From Sphingomonadales bacterium UBA2683 (GTDB lineage Bacteria > Pseudomonadota > Alphaproteobacteria > Sphingomonadales > Sphingomonadaceae), in assembly GCA_002354635.1 (NCBI GenBank), contig DELZ01000005.1:171839-235838 (forward strand): 64,000 nt of DNA. Reading direction: 5' to 3'. Below the pieces are notes generated by a model. The model did not search any database. It was given only the letters and a program-made list of their open reading frames with translations, and was not told the origin of the DNA. Position numbers and translations under genes: made by a program. How positions within the stretch are numbered: the first letter of the stretch is position 1; every line of letters starts with the position of its first letter. Shown one piece after another: positions 61,047 through 64,000 of the stretch.

Positions 61047-61961
61047 AATAGCGATTCGGATTCGGGTGGTGCTTTTGGGCTCTCGCCGGCAAACTCTCCG
61101 GCCGAGCCTAAAACGGCGGGCCAAAAAGCAGCTGCGTTAAAAGCGCGGCTCGGCAAGATTCTGGCCGCATCCGGCGTAAAAGCGGCGGAGGATGCGGACA
61201 GCCCCTCCCACTTCGGCTTTGGCGTCAACCGGGTTGATGCCGCCCTGCGCGGCAATGCGGACCAGCCGGGCCTGCCGCGCGCCGCCTTGCACGAATTGCA
61301 TGCGGCGGACAAAAGCGACCGGAGCAGCGCAGCGGCCCTGGCCTTGCTGCTCGCGCAGCGGTGCCGGGCGCTGGGTTCGGACAGGAAACCGATATTGTGG
61401 ATCAGCGAAAGCGGCCAGGCCAGACGACAGGGCCGGCTCTATCCGCCGGGGCTGGCGGAGCTCGGGATCGATCCTTCCGGCATTATCCACGTCGATGCGC
61501 CGGACAGCATAGCGGTGCTGCGCGCGGCAGCCGACGGCATACGCTCTCCGGCGATGGGTGCGGTGATTGCCGAACTGTCAGGCAGGAAGCCCAGGGGCCT
61601 CGACCTGACGGCGACAAGGCGGCTGTCGCTGTCGGCACAGAAATCCGGCGTGCTTGGCCTGCTGCTGCGCTGCGGCGGCGATGCGGACAATCCGCTGCCG
61701 ACCGCTGCCTTCAGTCGCTGGCAAGTGGCCGCTGCGCCGTCCGTCCCGCTTGCGGCCAATGCTCCGGGCCATAGTGTTTTTGATATCAGCCTGCTGCGCC
61801 ACCGCAGCGGTCTTTACGGGCTGAGCGCCCGACTGGAGTGGAACCGTGACGATCAAGTCTTCCGCGAGCAGCAGCAAAGTCATGAGCGCGCGCCGTACCC
61901 TGGCGCTGTTCCTGCCCTTTCTGCCGGCCGAGCGGATCATCCGGGAACGCGGGCCGCCTGA
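61041..61961 (+). CDS. imuA: ImuA, SOS mutasome accessory protein
   Basis: 306 residues. RecA/SulA-like core (GLPRAALHELHAADKSDRSS; ILWISESGQARRQGRLYPPG), typical of ImuA. It is the first gene of the imuA-imuB-dnaE2 mutagenesis cassette, which carries out translesion synthesis in alphaproteobacteria. The last 116 bases overlap imuB. Confidence 0.9.
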   Translation: MNNSDSDSGGAFGLSPANSPAEPKTAGQKAAALKARLGKILAASGVKAAEDADSPSHFGFGVNRVDAALRGNADQPGLPRAALHELHAADKSDRSSAAALALLLAQRCRALGSDRKPILWISESGQARRQGRLYPPGLAELGIDPSGIIHVDAPDSIAVLRAAADGIRSPAMGAVIAELSGRKPRGLDLTATRRLSLSAQKSGVLGLLLRCGGDADNPLPTAAFSRWQVAAAPSVPLAANAPGHSVFDISLLRHRSGLYGLSARLEWNRDDQVFREQQQSHERAPYPGAVPALSAGRADHPGTRAA

Positions 61962-63405
61962 GCGGCCCTTTGCCCTGACCGACAAAATTCGCGGCGCGAT
62001 GGTGATCATGGCGGCCGACCGGCAGGCCGTGGCATTGGGCCTGGGTCCGGGCATGAAGCTGGCCGATGCGCGGGCGCGCGTGCCGGAGCTGCTGGCCTTT
62101 GACCATGACCCGCTGGCCGACGCCAGTCTGCTGGCGCGGCTGGCAGAAGCCTGCGAGCGCTACACGCCGATGGTCGCGGCCGAACCGCCGGATGCGCTGA
62201 TCCTCGATATCAGCGGCGCCGCGCATTTCTATGAAAGCGAGACAGCGCTGGCGCAGGATGCCGAGGACCGGCTCGACGCGGTCGGCCATGCTATCTGCTG
62301 GGCATTGGCCGGCACCCCCGATGCCGCGCTGGCGCTGGCCCGGCACGGGCTGAAGGAAGGTGCGGAGGCGCAGCTGCCGGTGTCGGCGCTGGCCATGGAC
62401 GCCAAGACCCACCAGGCGCTGGAGCGGGCCGGGCTATACCGCATAGGCGATCTGGCCGAGCGCCCGCGCGCCAATCTGGCAGCCCGGTTCGGAATGGAGC
62501 TCACGCTTCGCCTCGACCGGATCCTGGGCAGCGAAGACCGCCCGATCGATCCACTGCGCAGGGTAGGCAATATCGTCACCGAGCGCCGCTTTGCCGAACC
62601 GCTGACCCATATCGATGCGGCGCTCACCTGCCTCTCGGAGCTGTTCGCGGAAGCCGCCGAACGGCTCAACCAGCGCGGCCAGGGCGCGCGGATGATCCGG
62701 ATACTGTTGTTCCGCTGCGATGGCGATGTCGCACGACTCGGCATCGAAACCGGCGCGCCGACCCGTGATGCAGCGCTGTTCAAACGGCTGCTGCGCGAGC
62801 GGATCGAGGCGCTCAACGACGCGCTCAATCCCGGCTTCGGCTATGATCTGATCCGGCTGAGCATCGTCGCGGCGGACCCGCTGGCGCCGCAGCAATTGCG
62901 GCTTGAGGGCGGCGAGGACCGGCAGGGTGATGCCATCGCGCTGGTCAGCCAGCTGAGCACAAGACTGGGCCGCGAGCGGGTGCAGACATTTGCTCCCGCC
63001 GACAGCCATATCCCCGAACAGGGCCTGCTCGCGCTGCCCGCGCTCAATGCGCCCGCACCGGTGCCGTGGCGAGTAAAGCCGTCCGGCGATCCGCCGACAC
63101 GGCCGCTGCACATGTTCGACCCGCCGCAGCGGGTGCAGGTGATCGCCGAGGTCCCCGACGGCCCGCCGCATCGTTTTACCTGGCGGCGCAAGAGCCATCA
63201 GGTGATCCGCTATGAAGGGCCGGAACGGATCGCGTCGGAATGGTGGCAGCGCCCGGACGGACAACAGCCCGGCAACGGCGGCCTGACCCGCGACTATTAT
63301 CGCGTCGAGGATGCCCGCGGCCGGCGCTACTGGCTGTTCCGGCACGGGCTTTATGGCGAGGAAAAGGCGAACCCGGACTGGTATGTGCATGGGCTGTTTG
63401 CATGA
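61846..63405 (+). CDS. imuB: ImuB, Y-family polymerase-like protein
   Basis: 519 residues from GTG (GGAG 7 bases upstream; ATG at 61882 is an alternative). Y-family fold (RRTLALFLPFLPAERIIRER; LILDISGAAHFYESE; IGDLAERPRANLAARFGMEL) without the usual catalytic acidic residues; ImuB acts as a hub that binds the beta clamp and DnaE2. It overlaps imuA by 116 bases, a long overlap that suggests coupling. Confidence 0.92.
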   Translation: MTIKSSASSSKVMSARRTLALFLPFLPAERIIRERGPPERPFALTDKIRGAMVIMAADRQAVALGLGPGMKLADARARVPELLAFDHDPLADASLLARLAEACERYTPMVAAEPPDALILDISGAAHFYESETALAQDAEDRLDAVGHAICWALAGTPDAALALARHGLKEGAEAQLPVSALAMDAKTHQALERAGLYRIGDLAERPRANLAARFGMELTLRLDRILGSEDRPIDPLRRVGNIVTERRFAEPLTHIDAALTCLSELFAEAAERLNQRGQGARMIRILLFRCDGDVARLGIETGAPTRDAALFKRLLRERIEALNDALNPGFGYDLIRLSIVAADPLAPQQLRLEGGEDRQGDAIALVSQLSTRLGRERVQTFAPADSHIPEQGLLALPALNAPAPVPWRVKPSGDPPTRPLHMFDPPQRVQVIAEVPDGPPHRFTWRRKSHQVIRYEGPERIASEWWQRPDGQQPGNGGLTRDYYRVEDARGRRYWLFRHGLYGEEKANPDWYVHGLFA

Positions 63406-63437
63406 TGGAAAATATCGATTGCCCTGAATCCGTTCGT

Positions 63438-63529
63438 GTCGAGCCCTTCGACAGGCTCAGGATAAACTTCGGCAGGAACTGCCGAAGTCGAGACACTAGC
63501 GGCCTCTCGACTTCGCTCGAGGCGAACGG
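63438..63529. repeat. Dispersed REP-like repeats between imuB and dnaE2
   Basis: Contains CCCTTCGACAGGCTCAGG at about 63447, an inverted ACTTCGGCA/TGCCGAAGT pair, and at 63505-63529 a copy of the family A element also found at 33123 and 33189 (TCTCGACTTCGCTCG ... CGAACGG). The dnaE2 start codon follows within 3 bases. Confidence 0.7.
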
Positions 63530-63531
63530 CC

Positions 63532-64000
63532 GTGGTTGATTGCTCTGAAGCTCTTTTCGCCGAACTCGCTGCCTCCACCCATTACAGCTTTCTGCGCGGG
63601 GCCGCTTCCCCCGCCGATATGGTGATGCAGGCGATGGCGCTGGGCATGACCGGGATCGGCATCGCCGACCGCAACAGCGTTGCCGGGGTTGTCCGGGCGC
63701 ATGCGGCCTTGCGCCGGGCGCGCGAGGACGCGGCGGAAGAAGGGCTCACGCTGCCAGACTTCAAGCTGATCGTCGGGTCGCGGCTGGTCTTTGCCGATGC
63801 GACGCCGGAAACCATCGTCTATCCGCGCAACCGGCGCGGCTGGGGACGGCTGACGCGACTGCTGTCGACCGGGAATCTGCGGGCGGAAAAGGGGGAGTGT
63901 TTTTTATATGAGGCGGACTTGCTCGAGTGGTGCAGCGAGGACTGGGCGCTAATTATCCTCCCCGAAGCATCCGCTTTGGGGAGGGGGACCGTCAGCCAGA
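63532..64000 (+). CDS. dnaE2: Error-prone DNA polymerase DnaE2, N-terminal part
   Basis: Starting with GTG at 63532, the frame runs without stop to the right edge (156 codons). It begins with the PHP domain segment FAELAASTHYSFLRGAASP and MALGMTGIGIADRN, the alpha-subunit-type polymerase N-terminus. It is downstream of imuB, as in the standard SOS cassette. The start codon lies 3 bases after a repeat, and no SD is obvious. The product is cut by the window end. Confidence 0.9.
   Translation, partial: MVDCSEALFAELAASTHYSFLRGAASPADMVMQAMALGMTGIGIADRNSVAGVVRAHAALRRAREDAAEEGLTLPDFKLIVGSRLVFADATPETIVYPRNRRGWGRLTRLLSTGNLRAEKGECFLYEADLLEWCSEDWALIILPEASALGRGTVSQ
63957..63984. repeat. Hairpin CCTCCCC...GGGGAGG inside dnaE2
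   Basis: Arms CCTCCCC (63957-63963) and GGGGAGG (63978-63984) with an inner AAGC/GCTT pair; of the same CCCTCC type as the palindromes at 30579, 58089 and 58224, but it is read in frame as part of dnaE2. Confidence 0.55.

Overview
The window looks like chromosomal DNA of a sphingomonad (Alphaproteobacteria, Sphingomonadales; a Parasphingorhabdus, Sphingorhabdus or Sphingopyxis-like organism). The clues are the gene order fabH-plsX-rpmF, a dnaA / rpsT / mutM-ubiE-ubiB-coaBC-dut block, an alphaproteobacterial LexA box (GAAC-N7-GAAC) in front of imuA-imuB-dnaE2, an exosortase-A-type glycosyltransferase/ligase pair, a TonB receptor cluster, and small dispersed palindromes of the kind common between sphingomonad genes. 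I ran no searches, so all names rest on motifs and context read by eye.

Region by region. 1-5.2 kb: end of a regulator, the fatty-acid/phospholipid genes fabH-plsX-rpmF (all minus), a MAPEG protein, a glyoxalase-II-like hydrolase, and an S24-type repressor divergent from two small proteins with palindromes between them. 5.2-10.5 kb: an exosortase-A-associated glycosyltransferase and O-antigen-ligase-like protein with a short overlapping ORF, then a dipeptide epimerase. 10.2-14.4 kb: monooxygenase-fold protein, thiolase, MscS channel, TlyA methyltransferase, lipoprotein. 14.5-14.74 kb: a tiny peptide gene whose ribosome-binding site matches the whole 3' end of 16S rRNA, closed by a strong terminator. 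14.7-18.9 kb (minus): argH-lptM-lysA-siroheme synthase-DUF2721, nearly all overlapping or abutting. 18.9-20.8 kb: TlpA-like lipoprotein, lipoprotein cytochrome c, cytochrome b. 20.9-30.5 kb: tRNA-Val, dnaA, DUF4136, rpsT, mutM, ubiE, ubiB, coaBC, dut, moeB-like.

30.5-40 kb mixes housekeeping genes (dapB, nth, cobB, tRNA-Arg) with accessory small proteins, repeats and a candidate structured RNA before nth. 40-57 kb is the accessory, catabolic part: TetR regulator and divergent TonB receptor-hydrolase-MFS cluster, a lipoprotein class B3 metallo-beta-lactamase homologue, Tat-signal SDR, TauD dioxygenase, arsenic cluster arsR-arsI-ACR3, hydrolase, cytochrome b561 and a Rieske oxygenase.

56.7-64 kb: riboflavin genes (an HTH-RibB-degenerate RibA fusion, then ribH), a secreted repeat protein, a DJ-1/PfpI protein, dps with a 41-residue membrane peptide, and the SOS mutagenesis cassette imuA-imuB-dnaE2, cut by the right edge.

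The most interesting items are the anti-Shine-Dalgarno peptide RNA (14.5 kb), the riboflavin enzyme that carries its own DNA-binding-like domain next to a palindrome array (56.7 kb), the S24 repressor module (4 kb), the candidate RNA before nth (37.3 kb) and the LexA box that overlaps the imuA start codon (61.0 kb).
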